A stretch of 64,000 nucleotides of DNA from Kineosporia aurantiaca JCM 3230 (GTDB lineage: Bacteria; Actinomycetota; Actinomycetes; Actinomycetales; Kineosporiaceae), in assembly GCA_000719025.1 (NCBI GenBank), contig JODP01000008.1, forward strand, positions 62,001 to 126,000. Direction: 5' to 3'. The notes beneath the pieces were generated by a model. That model saw only the letters and a program-made list of their open reading frames with translations, was not told the origin of the DNA and did not search any database. Below are positions 18,137 to 27,827 of this stretch, one piece after another. Each line of letters starts with the position of its first letter. Position 1 is the stretch's first letter. Made by a program: the position numbers and the translations under genes.

Positions 18137-18159
18137 GTGATGTGACTGAGACACATCAC
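18137..18159. promoter_or_regulatory. Putative TetR operator (proximal to tetR)
   Basis: GTGATGTG-N7-CACATCAC, 23 bp with perfect 8-bp arms, ending 14 bp before the TetR start. Together with the weaker copy it also forms a longer inverted repeat across the intergenic region. Confidence 0.75.
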
Positions 18160-18173
18160 CTAGACTGAACGTC

Positions 18174-18767
18174 ATGGGCCGTTGGGAACCGGACGCGCAG
18201 GGTCGCCTGCTGCGCGCAGCACTGGAGTTGTTCTCCGAACACGGGTACGACGCGACGACGACAGCGCAGATCGCCGAGCGGGCCGGTCTGACCAAGACCA
18301 CGCTGTTCCGGCTCTTCCCCGACAAGCGGGAGATCGTGTTTCAGGGGCAGGGCAGACTCGTCGCCCTGGTCACGGCGGGAGTGGAGGAAGCGCCCGTCGA
18401 TGCGAGCGCGGAGGAGCTGGTGAGAGCCGGTCTGTGCTCCTTGTCTGCCGCCCACACCCCGGACCTGCGGGAGACCGGCCGCACCCTGGACCCGATCCTG
18501 GCCTCCAGCGAGGAACTGCGCGAGCGCGCCGTCTTCAAACGCTCGGCGCTCACGTCCGCGCTCGAGCAGGCGCTGATGCGCCGGCTCGGCGACGCCCGCC
18601 AGGCCGGCGTGCTCGCGGACTTGGGGATACGGGCCTATTACGCCGGTTACGAGATCTGGGTCGCCGTCGAGGACCAGCGGTCCTTCACCGATTACGTCCT
18701 GGATGAACTGGCCGCCCTCCAGGACGCCGCCCGGCAGCTCCACACCGCGGGGTCGCGCGGAGCTTGA
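18174..18767 (+). CDS. TetR-family transcriptional regulator
   Basis: 197 residues with a TetR DNA-binding domain at about residues 10-55 (ALELFSEHGYDATTTAQIAERAGLTKTTLFRLFPDKREIVF). The remainder is a helical ligand-binding domain. It is divergent from the epimerase gene, and the 88-bp interval holds two copies of a 23-bp palindrome, so autoregulation and repression of the epimerase are the simplest model. Confidence 0.88.
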   Translation: MGRWEPDAQGRLLRAALELFSEHGYDATTTAQIAERAGLTKTTLFRLFPDKREIVFQGQGRLVALVTAGVEEAPVDASAEELVRAGLCSLSAAHTPDLRETGRTLDPILASSEELRERAVFKRSALTSALEQALMRRLGDARQAGVLADLGIRAYYAGYEIWVAVEDQRSFTDYVLDELAALQDAARQLHTAGSRGA

Positions 18768-19261
18768 TCCTCCTGCCGCTAGACACCAAGCGGAGAGGTC
18801 CCATAAGTGCCGCATGCCCGGCGGGGTATCCCGCCTGACTCATGCCTTGGGTCGTGATGATGCTCAGCTGGTGAGTGCGCTCCTGATTTGTCGCTGAAAG
18901 TTCGGCAACTGCGATCCTGGCGGGGCCGCCTTGGGCCAGTCGGTTGCCAGGCCAGTTGTTCGGCAGCTGCAGCGAAAAGCAAGGCGAGGGCGGGAGGCAA
19001 ACGGGGAGCGCTCGCCGAGCTTAAAAACCTGAGCGGTTCAGGCGGTGCTCGGCTTGCTGAGAATGATCGGGCTCCCGTCGCCGCCCGAGGGGGCCCGTTC
19101 GGCCAGAGTTCGGCGAGCTCGGGCGGGGGTGAGCGGACGGCGGTAGCAGGCGCTGGGAACCCGCCTTGATGGCTTCATCGTCGGCCTGCTCCCCGACCCA
19201 TCTCCGTTCAAGTGGCACACCCGTGTGCCGATGCTGCCCATCGTGGGGTTGAGCTACACGA
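18768..19261. other. Intergenic stretch, no gene recognised
   Basis: About 490 bp between the TetR gene and the lipoprotein. The open frames on both strands have low-complexity Arg/Pro/Ser translations typical of shadows. No family resemblance, tRNA or repeat was found. Confidence 0.5.
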
Positions 19262-19849
19262 GTGACGGAGTGGGCTATGGGCAGAGTCATGGGTCGGGCG
19301 GCGATGGCGGCGATGGCGCTAGGCATGCTGGCGGCTTGCTCAGCTTCGGGCTCGGGGGGTGATGAACCGCGCGCGCCCCAGGCTCTGGGCGCTACATCGG
19401 GGACGCTTCATATGGATTGGCGGCCGATGTACAGCGGCCTCGGGAGTGAGGAGGCAGCGGCCATCACGGCCCAGCTCAAGGCCGTGGGCGTTCCATTCGC
19501 GGTCACGGATGGCGGACAGACCATCTTGGCCCCCAAGGACCAGATCGATTCTGGCCGAATAGCTGTCGCTAGCCAGCGACTTCCTCGGGCCGAGACCTTT
19601 TGGTCTCCCTGGAGAGTCACCAACGCGCCCAGGAGCCAAAAGTGTCGGCTGAAGGACCTTTACGCCCAGGTGCCGGAGGTGATGGGTATGTCAGAGTACG
19701 ACGCTCGCTCCTACAACCAGGCCTCAGGCCGTAGTACGCGCCTGGTGGCCAAGGACGGACGGTGCCGGTACCTCCGGCTGGATCTCCGGGCGGACCGGAC
19801 GAACATCTGGCTGGTTCACGATCGGGTCGTCGCTGCTCAACTGGGCTGA
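19262..19849 (+). CDS. Lipoprotein with a YscJ/FliF-like domain
   Basis: 195 residues from GTG 19262 (ATG 19277 is an alternative). A signal peptide ends in the lipobox LAAC at residues 23-26. Residues about 62-110 (AAAITAQLKAVGVPFAVTDGG, then QTILAPKDQ and VASQRLPR) match the ring-building motif of YscJ and the FliF N-terminus: helix, PYxVxDGG strand, IxVP, then the R-A-x-LP helix. Those proteins normally sit in secretion systems or flagella, and no other parts of either are present. The second half is unassigned. Confidence 0.65.
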   Translation: MTEWAMGRVMGRAAMAAMALGMLAACSASGSGGDEPRAPQALGATSGTLHMDWRPMYSGLGSEEAAAITAQLKAVGVPFAVTDGGQTILAPKDQIDSGRIAVASQRLPRAETFWSPWRVTNAPRSQKCRLKDLYAQVPEVMGMSEYDARSYNQASGRSTRLVAKDGRCRYLRLDLRADRTNIWLVHDRVVAAQLG

Positions 19850-20254
19850 GTCACAACGGTGTGAACCGGTGGAAGATGCCCGATTGGCACAGCAACGGAT
19901 TCGGTCTTGGCGGCAGTGACGATCCGGTTGAGGTGGGTCAACACGCTCGCCGCCGGTACTCGCCACTAATCCTTCCGACGGCAGCACAGGTCGATCTGGC
20001 TGTTCACCGCCAACCACGCGCACGTCTGCATGGCTAGCGGTTCGGCGGTCGGACCGCTGCCAGTCACCCGCCGCCGTCGCCGGCTGGCCCGTATGCGCCG
20101 ACTCATCGATGTACCTGGTTCGCAGCACGTACTTAGCCCGGCTGGATGCTGGCGCACCTGGCGGGTCAAAGGCCAGCGGGGCTTACTTCCCCAGCGTTGC
20201 GCCGGTTGGCATCACCGGGCGAAGGGGAGCCCAAGCTGATGGACCTCAGAGGGC
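19850..20254. other. Intergenic stretch, no gene recognised
   Basis: About 400 bp between the lipoprotein and the convergent DUF7336-like gene. Only low-complexity short frames are present. Confidence 0.5.
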
Positions 20255-20575
20255 CTACGGCGCACTTGCCTCGGTGTCGCCCGGGAAGTAGCTGAAGAAG
20301 CCCTCGGTCCAGGAGGTCACGTCAAGATCGACAGGGAGCAGCAAGAAGCAGTCGGGCTCTTCACGGAAGCCCGGGAGCGTTCGTGCCTGCCTCATGGCCT
20401 GCTCTGCCCTTTCCTGGGTTCGGTAGACGCCAATCAGCTTGATGTCGTCCTCACCCTCGTCCCACGTGAGGTCACCGTGCACATCCACGTGCGGGTTCTT
20501 CGTGCCGTCCCTATAGATGGCATGAGAGATGTGCTGAAGCATCCACACCTGATCCACCCCAGACGTGTCGACCAC
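20255..20575 (-). CDS. DUF7336-like small protein
   Basis: 106 residues from GTG 20575, chosen because AGGAGG lies four bases upstream; the frame opens earlier at a TTG without such a site. The sequence has the pattern VWMLQHISH, then DIKLIGVYRTQERAEQA and PGFREEPDCFLL, ending with a WTEGF motif. Proteins like this are small, standalone and of unknown function. I place it there by the order of those motifs. There is no operon partner. Confidence 0.65.
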   Translation of the reverse strand: MVDTSGVDQVWMLQHISHAIYRDGTKNPHVDVHGDLTWDEGEDDIKLIGVYRTQERAEQAMRQARTLPGFREEPDCFLLLPVDLDVTSWTEGFFSYFPGDTEASAP

Positions 20576-20737
20576 CGAGCCTCCTAACTTTCGACCGGCC
20601 TGCGCCAACAGGTCTGCCGGAACCAGATCCAGAGCACCCGACCAGTGCCGTCAGGTCGTCCTCCAGCCAGGCCGGCCGCACCAGCGGATGTGTAACCACC
20701 GTGATGGTTCGCCGAACGTGGCCGGACCGCGCTGGAA

Positions 20738-21316
20738 TCAGGACTGCCAGCGGGCGTCGTTGCCCGGTAGGTCGACGATCAGCCGCCCGGCCGGTATCTC
20801 CTCGGTGAACCCGTTGTCGTTGACGGGGTACATCGTGAAGGTCAGGACTCGGGCTGTGGGTGGCAGTGGCCAGTCGCCCCGGCTGCCGTGGGTGGTCGCG
20901 CCGCCCGCGTAGGAGGCGATTGCGCCGCCGTCCGTCGGATACCAGGGCAGTTCCACGTCCGCCTCGTAATCGATCCGCACGAGGTACCGGAAGAAGCCGT
21001 GCTCTTCGGCCCCGGCGGGGATGCCCGGTGCCAGTTCGTATTCGAGGGAGAAGCCCGGGTAGCCACCTGCGTTGATGAAACCCAGCATCTCGGCGGTTTG
21101 CGTGTCATCGCACTCCCACTCCTCGGGGATCGGCAGCGGGTCCGTTCCTGCCAGGCCGCGGGCGATGAACCGGTGCCCGGGCACGAGTTCACCGCAGTCC
21201 ACGTCGAAGGACCGGAGGAAGGCTCGGGAGGTGATCGCCGGCCCGCGGGCCGGAAGGGGTGATGCCACGGCATTAGGATGATGCGGTGGTGAGGTCGGCG
21301 CCACCTTTTTGCTCAT
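20738..21316 (-). CDS. Hypothetical protein, 192 aa
   Basis: From ATG 21316 the frame encodes 192 residues of even composition: acidic, aromatic-rich and without membrane segments or signal peptide. The frame is open further upstream, but that translation is Arg-rich and looks like a shadow. It contains repeated Gly-Tyr-Pro and Glu-Tyr-Glu stretches (GGYPGFSLEYELAPG) and a terminal IVDLPGNDARW. I do not recognise a family. The conserved feel suggests a real soluble protein. Confidence 0.55.
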   Translation of the reverse strand: MSKKVAPTSPPHHPNAVASPLPARGPAITSRAFLRSFDVDCGELVPGHRFIARGLAGTDPLPIPEEWECDDTQTAEMLGFINAGGYPGFSLEYELAPGIPAGAEEHGFFRYLVRIDYEADVELPWYPTDGGAIASYAGGATTHGSRGDWPLPPTARVLTFTMYPVNDNGFTEEIPAGRLIVDLPGNDARWQS

Positions 21317-22053
21317 CACCAGGTCTTCAAGGCGATCCGCCCGCGGCCAGCGAACTCGTCGAACTCGTCGATGACACGGTCCGGATGCCAGCACCGAGAC
21401 GATCACGGGGGCAGCCCCCGCGGTATCGATCGGTACCGCGAACCCAGCGGCCCGGGCCTGAAGCGTCCCGGCGTCAGGGCGCGTTGGCCTGGGGGTCTTC
21501 CGAACGCTGCCGGAGGCGGTCGCCGCGCATGTCACGGTGTGGTTCGTGGTCGGTGACGATGACTGCGGGTTGTGGGAGGGCCTGCTCGCTCGGCAGGGGA
21601 GCGACGACAGCGCCGAGCGCTCTGCAGTTCCGGCCTTCGCTGACGACGTGAATCCCGGCGATCAGGTTGCGCTCGTTGTCCCAGCGAAAGGTTGCTGGTT
21701 GCAGGGAATGTGATGGCAACGCGCGCCGGGTCTGCTAGCGCTGTGCTCTGCCTGATAGTAGTTCCGCCCATTGTCGTAGGTCTTGAAATCGCCCGGGGGG
21801 GCTGAGGCGGGTGGGGACTCCCGGGTAGTCCCTGACTCTCGGTGCGGTCCATCGGTTCTCCTTTTGCGAGAGCGAATTTCAGTCACGCCCGGCGTCCCGT
21901 TGGTGCATGACGGGTCTGACGGTCATGCACGATGTTCGGTGGCCATGAGCCTGCCGGCGGTGCTGAACAAACCCGGACACGGCGCTGCTCGTTTGTGCCC
22001 AGGTTCGTCGTGCCGAGCTTTCTCGGCCCGCGGATGCAGCGACGTCGGGGCGG
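21317..22053. other. Long intergenic stretch, possibly a decayed gene
   Basis: About 740 bp. On the minus strand around 21474-21719 an 81-residue frame reads more like protein than its neighbours (FRWDNERNLIAGIHVVSEG), but it lacks a credible start and its continuation is in other frames. It may be a remnant that I cannot name. Nothing else was recognised. Confidence 0.35.
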
Positions 22054-22917
22054 TCACTCGTGCAGAAAGGCACTCAGGGCGCGGTTCACTTCTTCGGCGT
22101 GCGTCGCGAAGAGGGCGTGCGGGCCGCCGCCGACGAGGACCAGGGACGCGCCCCTGATCTGTTGGTGGGTGCGGCGTCCGGTCGCCTCGAACGGCAGGAC
22201 GTGGTCGTGCTCGCCGTGCAGGACCAGCGCCGGGATCCTGATCCGGGCCAGGTCGGCCCGGAAGTCGGTACGCCAGGCCATCACCGAGTCGGCCGCGGCG
22301 CGCACGGAGGCGACCTCAGCCTGAGCCACCGCCTCCCGGTGAACGGCCGGCCCGGCCAGTTCATGGGACCCGCCGGCGGGGGTGAACATATCGGTGACCA
22401 TGTGCTCGGTGAAGGCGGACCGGTCCGAATGCAGGGCCTCCTGCAGCCAGGCGATGACGTCGTCCGTGAGGCGTCCCTCGGGGTTGTCGGGCCGCAGGTG
22501 GATGCACGGCGGGGTTGCAGACACGAAAGCCACCCGGCTGATGCGCCGACTGCCGTAGGTGCCGAGGTAGCGGGCGGCGTCGCCACCGCCGTTGGAGAAT
22601 CCGACCAGGGCGACGTCGTGCAGGTCCAGGTGGGCCAGCAGGGCGTGCAGGTCGGCCGCGAAGACGTCGAAGTCGTAGGCCGTGTCCGGTTTCGACGAGC
22701 GCCCGAAACCCCGCCGGTCGTAGGTCACCACCCGGTGGCCCCGGCTCTCCAGGGCACGCCGTTGCGACTGCCAGATCTGTGCGGTCTGCAACCAGCCGTG
22801 GATCAGGACCACCGGACAGGCGTCGGTGCCCGGATGGGCGCGGGTGTCGGCGTCGGTGTCCTCGTAGTACAACTCGACGGGGTTGGCGGCGTGGTCGGCC
22901 ACGTGTACGTAGGGCAT
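22054..22917 (-). CDS. Alpha/beta hydrolase (haloperoxidase-like)
   Basis: 287 residues from ATG 22917, which has AAGGAAGAG just upstream. The oxyanion region is VVLIHGWLQ, the nucleophile elbow GFSNGGG (Ser about residue 113), the acid HGEHDHVLPF and the His GGGPHALF. This order is that of cofactor-free haloperoxidases/arylesterases. The gene follows an MFS exporter gene in the same direction with a 46-bp gap, so the pair could handle one compound: export plus hydrolysis. Confidence 0.85.
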   Translation of the reverse strand: MPYVHVADHAANPVELYYEDTDADTRAHPGTDACPVVLIHGWLQTAQIWQSQRRALESRGHRVVTYDRRGFGRSSKPDTAYDFDVFAADLHALLAHLDLHDVALVGFSNGGGDAARYLGTYGSRRISRVAFVSATPPCIHLRPDNPEGRLTDDVIAWLQEALHSDRSAFTEHMVTDMFTPAGGSHELAGPAVHREAVAQAEVASVRAAADSVMAWRTDFRADLARIRIPALVLHGEHDHVLPFEATGRRTHQQIRGASLVLVGGGPHALFATHAEEVNRALSAFLHE

Positions 22918-22963
22918 GGTTTCTCTTCCTTGCTCGATGAGGTTCATTGCTCTGTAAGGGGTT

Positions 22964-24496
22964 TCAGCGACGGTCGGCCGACACCGGTCCAGGCTCGATC
23001 GCGGACTCGGACGCGGACTCAGCGGGTTCGCGGGGGCGCAGGACGGTCAGCACCAGCACCCCACACAGCACGGCGGAAGTTCCGCCGATGAGGAAGATGC
23101 GGTCCAGGCCTGCCGCGAAGGCGCTGTCGATCGACGTCCGCAGGCCCAGGACGGCCGATGCGGGAACGGATGCCAGCAGCGCTGCGCTGCCGCCGCCGGA
23201 GACCGCATCACCCACGGACTGCGGGTCGCCGATGCCCGGATGACCGGCGATGACCTCGACCACCCGGCTGGAGAAAACGGTGCCCAACACCGCGATCCCG
23301 ATCGCCATGCCCAACTGGCGGAACGTGTTCACCGCACCACCGGCCATGCCGGCGCGCTCGGCCGGGACGGTGGCCAGCGTCGCGTAGACCAGTACCGGGG
23401 TGGCCAGGCCGACCCCGAGGCCGGTCACGACGAGTCCGGGAACCAGGACCGCCCATCCCGAGTCCGGGGCGAGCAGCATCATCAGCAGCACCCCGGTACC
23501 GATCAGCAGCAGGCCGACACCCACGGGCAGACGCGGGGGGCGGCCGTGCAGGAAGCGGCCGAGCAGGATCGAGACGGCGAACGACGCCATGCTCAGCGGG
23601 AGGACGACCAGACCGGCAGGCAACGGCCCCAGGCCCAGCACCGACTGCAGCCAGAGCGAGATGTAGGCGAAGTTGCCGAACGCCGCCGCCTGCAGGATCA
23701 GCGCGGTGAGCATCAGGACGACGAACGAGGGACGCCGGAACAACCCCAGGTCCAGCAGCGGGCGGGCGCTGAGGCGTTCAACAGCGATGAAGGCGACTAG
23801 GGCCAGGACCGCCACGACGAAGCTGATCAGGGTCTCCCGGGCGGCCCATCCGTTCTCGCCGCCACTGATCAGGCCGAAGACGGCGGCGGCAGCGGCGAGG
23901 GTGAAGCTGAGGCCGCCGGGAACATCCACGCGGCCGGCCGAGGTGCGCGAGGCCGGCAGCACCCTCAAGGACAGGAGAATCGCGGCAACGGCGATGGGCA
24001 GATTCACCAGGAAGATCGAGCGCCAACTGAAGGCCTCGGTCAGCACCCCACCCAGCAACGGTCCGGCGGCGGCTGAGGCGCCGTTGACCGCGCCCCACAC
24101 GCCGAAGGCCGTCCCTCGGTCACGACCGCTGTAGGAGGACTGCAGCAAAGCCGCGGTGGCCGCGAACATGGCGGCGGCCCCGGCCCCCTGCACCAACCGC
24201 GCCGCGACCAGCGCGCCGGGGTGAGGAGCCAGCCCACAGGCGAGCGAGGCCAGGGCGAAAAGGGCCAGGCCAGCCACGTAGACGGTGCGGCGGCCGAAGC
24301 GGTCGGCGCAGGCACCCGCGACCAGCAGCAGCGCGGCCAGGGCAAGCGCGTAGCCATCGATGACCCACTGCAGGGAGACGAAGGAGGCATCCAGCGCCAC
24401 CGCCATCGAGGGAAGGGCCACGTTCACGATGGTCACGTCGACCAACAGCATGAACGTGCCCAGACAGACCGCCACGAGCGGCGACCACTTGCGCAT
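22964..24496 (-). CDS. MFS drug exporter, DHA2 (EmrB/QacA) family
   Basis: 510 residues with 14 predicted helices. Signatures include LVDVTIVNVALPSM in helix 1, the motif LLVAGACADRFGRRTVY between helices 2 and 3, and motif C (GAVNGASAAAGPLLGGVL). This family exports hydrophobic drugs or metabolites by proton antiport. It is divergent from an Lrp-like regulator 121 bp away, and a hydrolase follows it in the same direction. Confidence 0.88.
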   Translation of the reverse strand: MRKWSPLVAVCLGTFMLLVDVTIVNVALPSMAVALDASFVSLQWVIDGYALALAALLLVAGACADRFGRRTVYVAGLALFALASLACGLAPHPGALVAARLVQGAGAAAMFAATAALLQSSYSGRDRGTAFGVWGAVNGASAAAGPLLGGVLTEAFSWRSIFLVNLPIAVAAILLSLRVLPASRTSAGRVDVPGGLSFTLAAAAAVFGLISGGENGWAARETLISFVVAVLALVAFIAVERLSARPLLDLGLFRRPSFVVLMLTALILQAAAFGNFAYISLWLQSVLGLGPLPAGLVVLPLSMASFAVSILLGRFLHGRPPRLPVGVGLLLIGTGVLLMMLLAPDSGWAVLVPGLVVTGLGVGLATPVLVYATLATVPAERAGMAGGAVNTFRQLGMAIGIAVLGTVFSSRVVEVIAGHPGIGDPQSVGDAVSGGGSAALLASVPASAVLGLRTSIDSAFAAGLDRIFLIGGTSAVLCGVLVLTVLRPREPAESASESAIEPGPVSADRR

Positions 24497-24617
24497 CGAA
24501 AGACCTCCGATCCCGTGCGGCGCACTTCACCGCCCCACGACCATCAGCCCGCAGGACTCTTCCGCGACAGTCACGACCTCCGAGTCGGCCGATCTCGACA
24601 CCGATACCCTTTCACCG

Positions 24618-25613
24618 GTGAAGCTCGACACGTTCGACGTTCTGGACCGGCAGATCCTCACCGCGCTGCAGATCAATGCCCGGGCCCCGTTCCGGCAGAT
24701 CGCCGAGGTGCTGGGCACCTCCGACCAGACGGTGGCCCGCCGATACGGACGGATGCGCAGTTCCGGCCGGATCCGCATCCTCGGCCTGAGCAACCCCGAC
24801 CGGCTCGGGGAGGTCTCCTGGTTCCTGCGGGCCCGGACCACCCCCGGCGCGGCCGTCCCGATTGCCGAGGCGCTGGCCCGGCGCCCGGACACCTCCTGGG
24901 TGAGCATCACTTCCGGCGGCACCGAGGTGGTCTGCTCGACCCGGGCCCGCGACCTGGCCGACTCCAGCACCCTGCTGCTGGGCAAGCTGCCGCGCACCCA
25001 GCAGATCGTCGATGTCGGTGCGCAGCAGCTCCTGCACGTCTTCTACGGCTACGCCTCCAGCCCGCTGCTCAAGACCGGCGCCCTGAGCCCGGCGCAGGTC
25101 CAGGCCCTGAGGCCCGACCCGGTCGCCGAACCGGCGGCGCCGGGCGGCCAACCCGCGCAGATCGACGCCACCGACCGGGTCCTGCTGGAGCTGCTGTCGC
25201 AGGACGGACGCACACCGGTGGAGGAACTGGTGGCCCGGGCCGCCGTCCCCGCCACCACGGTCCGGCGCCGCATCAGCGCGCTGTGGGCCAGCGGCGTCCT
25301 CTATTTCGACATCGACTACGACCAGAGCACGCTGGAGATCGGCGCCCCCACGCTGGTGTGGCTGAACGTATCCCCGCAGAAGGTGGCGGCCGTGGGCCAG
25401 GCCCTGGCCACCCAGCCCGAGGTGGCGTTCGCGGCGGCCACGACCGGTCGCACGAACGTCTACGCGAGCCTGCTGCCGACCAGCCCGGCCGCGCTGTACG
25501 CGTACACCACCGGCCCCCTGGCCGCCCTGCCGGGCGTGCGCGAGATCGAGACCCAGCCGGTCATCCGCGCGTTCAAGGGCGCAGGCTCACTCAACCCGCT
25601 GACCCTGCGCTGA
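24618..25613 (+). CDS. Lrp/AsnC-family regulator with two HTH domains
   Basis: 331 residues from GTG 24618. It carries two AsnC-type helix-turn-helix domains: LDRQILTALQINARAPFRQIAEVLG near the start and DRVLLELLSQDGRTPVEELV in the middle. A ligand/oligomer domain follows each. This doubled form occurs in actinomycetes. The divergent MFS gene is the expected target. The upstream frame (from 24360) overlaps the exporter's reading region and was not used. Confidence 0.82.
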   Translation: MKLDTFDVLDRQILTALQINARAPFRQIAEVLGTSDQTVARRYGRMRSSGRIRILGLSNPDRLGEVSWFLRARTTPGAAVPIAEALARRPDTSWVSITSGGTEVVCSTRARDLADSSTLLLGKLPRTQQIVDVGAQQLLHVFYGYASSPLLKTGALSPAQVQALRPDPVAEPAAPGGQPAQIDATDRVLLELLSQDGRTPVEELVARAAVPATTVRRRISALWASGVLYFDIDYDQSTLEIGAPTLVWLNVSPQKVAAVGQALATQPEVAFAAATTGRTNVYASLLPTSPAALYAYTTGPLAALPGVREIETQPVIRAFKGAGSLNPLTLR

Positions 25614-26036
25614 CTTGGGCCGAGCACCGCACGACGACCCCGAACGCGGTCACCACGACCAACGCCTACGTCGAGTCCACGGAAGACGGGACTCCACGCA
25701 TCAGCAACGCCAGCAACCCACTCAGATACGGGTGGATCGGATGAAAAGAGATTTCTCACAGATGATCTCGGCTGCTTCGTCCTTATGAGTGGGCGGCTCC
25801 ACGTGCTGCAGACCGGGACGGTAGCGAGCTGATGGCACACGCTGGGCGATGGAAGCCGCCAGCGACGTGGCTCACCAGAATGCCCTCGCCCCAGGCGCCC
25901 GTGTACGGGGGTGCACTACTGCGGGCGGTAGGTCCTGGTTGGATCGGCGACAGGCGTTCGTGCGGAATTCCCGAGCTGCGCTCGGCCGGTACGGGTTAAC
26001 CAGTTCACGGATCGACTCTCGGAAAGAGGCTGCCAG
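25614..26036. other. Intergenic stretch, no gene recognised
   Basis: About 420 bp. Nothing is recognised apart from a ribosome binding site (GAAAGAGG at about 26,019-26,027) before the secreted protein. Confidence 0.5.
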
Positions 26037-26873
26037 ATGAAGAAAGTTCTCCTCGCCCTCACCTTCGTCCTGCTCCTCCTGGTCGGAGCGCCTCTGACGC
26101 AAGCGACAACGGCTTCGGCCGCGACAGCGCCAGTCGTCCTTGATTCGCTGACTCTTCCCGCCGGCGTCCAGGTCGGGCAATCCATCACTGCTACAGCTCG
26201 CGTGCACAGTACGAGCGGCACCGTTGCCGTCCAGGCGGTCACCGTCGCGGTCCGTTCGGCTGATGGCACCGCCTACGACTTCCCTGGGGCGACGGCGGCC
26301 AATGTCCCGACGAGCGGCTACACCTTCATCTCTGGCGCGCGTACCTTCACCGCTGGCACCTACCAAGTCTTCGCGGCCGTGCTGATCAATGGTACGTGGA
26401 CCAATCTCACTCCCGGACAGACCCTTACGGTCACGGCCGTGGTGGGCACAGTGGCGTTCGACTCGCTCACGGTGCCTGCGGGTGCCCCTGCGAATCAGGC
26501 CGTGACGGCCAGCGCCCGCGTGCACAGCACGAGCGGCAACACGACGGTTCAGGCCATCACGATCGCGGTCCGCTCCGCCGACGGCAGCGAGTACGACTTT
26601 CCCGGCGCCACAGCCGCAACGATCAGCCCGTCGGGCTACACCTACACGTCCGGTGCCCGAGGGTTTCCGGCCGGTGCCTACCAGGCGTTCGTGGCAGTGC
26701 TGATCGGCGGGACGTGGACGAACGTCGGCCCCGTCAAGACGATGACCGTGGGGGCCCAGGACAACCCGATCACCTTCTCGCAGGACTTCAATGGGCCGGC
26801 CGGAGCCTCCGCCAACTCGGGAACGAGCGCCCCGACCTGGTACACGGACCCGTGCTGCCTCTGGCCCGCGTAA
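26037..26873 (+). CDS. Secreted two-repeat protein, probably truncated before a GH16-like domain
   Basis: 278 residues with a signal peptide (KKVLLALTFVLLLLVGAP, cut near ASAA). Two repeats of about 95 residues follow (roughly 34-131 and 133-228). Each has LPAG, ARVHSTSG, VAVRSADG, YDFPGATAA, SGYT and GTWTN in order, so they arose by duplication. The last 35 residues (ITFSQDFNGPAGAS) look like the entry to a glycosyl hydrolase family 16 domain, but the frame stops at once. The catalytic part has probably been lost. Loss could have occurred by deletion at about 26,870. Confidence 0.7.
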   Translation: MKKVLLALTFVLLLLVGAPLTQATTASAATAPVVLDSLTLPAGVQVGQSITATARVHSTSGTVAVQAVTVAVRSADGTAYDFPGATAANVPTSGYTFISGARTFTAGTYQVFAAVLINGTWTNLTPGQTLTVTAVVGTVAFDSLTVPAGAPANQAVTASARVHSTSGNTTVQAITIAVRSADGSEYDFPGATAATISPSGYTYTSGARGFPAGAYQAFVAVLIGGTWTNVGPVKTMTVGAQDNPITFSQDFNGPAGASANSGTSAPTWYTDPCCLWPA

Positions 26874-26970
26874 ACGTCCGATTGGCTGTAGACGTGGGTG
26901 GATACCTGAACTGAGTCGTATAGGCCCGGCCGCTGAAGCAGGGCGGCGGTCAGGGGAACATAGTGGGACC

Positions 26971-27662
26971 GTGGACACCTCGGGGAGCGGCCTGGTCAAC
27001 GGCCCGCTGTACTACGTCGCGCTCTTCCTGGCCCTCCAGGTCGCCGCCCAGGTACGTCGGCCGCGACTGGTTGCGGGGGCGGTGCTGATCTGGTTTGCGG
27101 TCGCCGTCCCTTCGTTGCTGCAGATCTGGTTTCCGGGCCTGGAGACGGCCTGGCGCCGCGACCCGGACGCGGTCCGACTTCATGGACAGGCCTGGCGGTT
27201 GTTGACCTCGGTTCTGGTCCAGGACAGCGGCATCGGCGGCACCGTGTTCAACCTGATCATCCTCGCCGCCACGGTGGTGTTCGCAGGGGCGTCTGGGGTT
27301 CGACCCGGCTGGTCGTCGTCTTCCTCCTGTCACAGCTCGCTTTCGATCTGCTGATGACCTTCCTCAGCCCGGACCTGGGCGCCGGCAATTCGGGCGCGAC
27401 CTACGGGCTGGCCACGTCCACCATTGGTTTCGCACTGGTCCGGGTCGAATATGGCCGAGTCGGGGTGCGGACCATCTTCCGGAACGCTGATCCTGAGCAG
27501 GCTCCGCTGGTGCCGGGTCGGGAGCTTTTCGTCCGGGTGCTGGCAGTGACCGTCATTGGCGTCGTGCTGGTCGCGCTGAACGACGGGCACGGAACTGCCT
27601 TCCTGGTCGGGATGGTGATCGGTTCCGCGATGGCGGCTGGATCACGGCCATCGGTCCGCTGA
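26971..27662 (+). pseudogene. Rhomboid-like membrane protein with a frameshift
   Basis: From GTG 26971 one frame encodes several membrane segments and the motif HGQAWRLLTSVLVQD. At about 27,290-27,305 the good coding frame moves by one base: after VVFAGA the sense continues as TRLVVVFLLSQLAFDLLM and then GNSGATYGLA, which resembles the rhomboid GxSG site. A missing G in GCGGTCTGG restores a single frame of about 230 residues. It may be a true loss or a sequencing error. The second half ends at 27,662. Confidence 0.65.
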
Positions 27663-27827
27663 ACTCGAGGGCCACGACCACATCCTGCGGCCCCGACCAT
27701 GCCGGTGATCCGGTGCCCAAAGCCGAGCACGATGGACGGGGTCCTACTACGCTCCCATCACCGACTGATCCAGCGGGGGTGCCGGCGTACGATCAGCGCC
27801 GGTGCCCCTCAACCGAAAGGTGCGACG

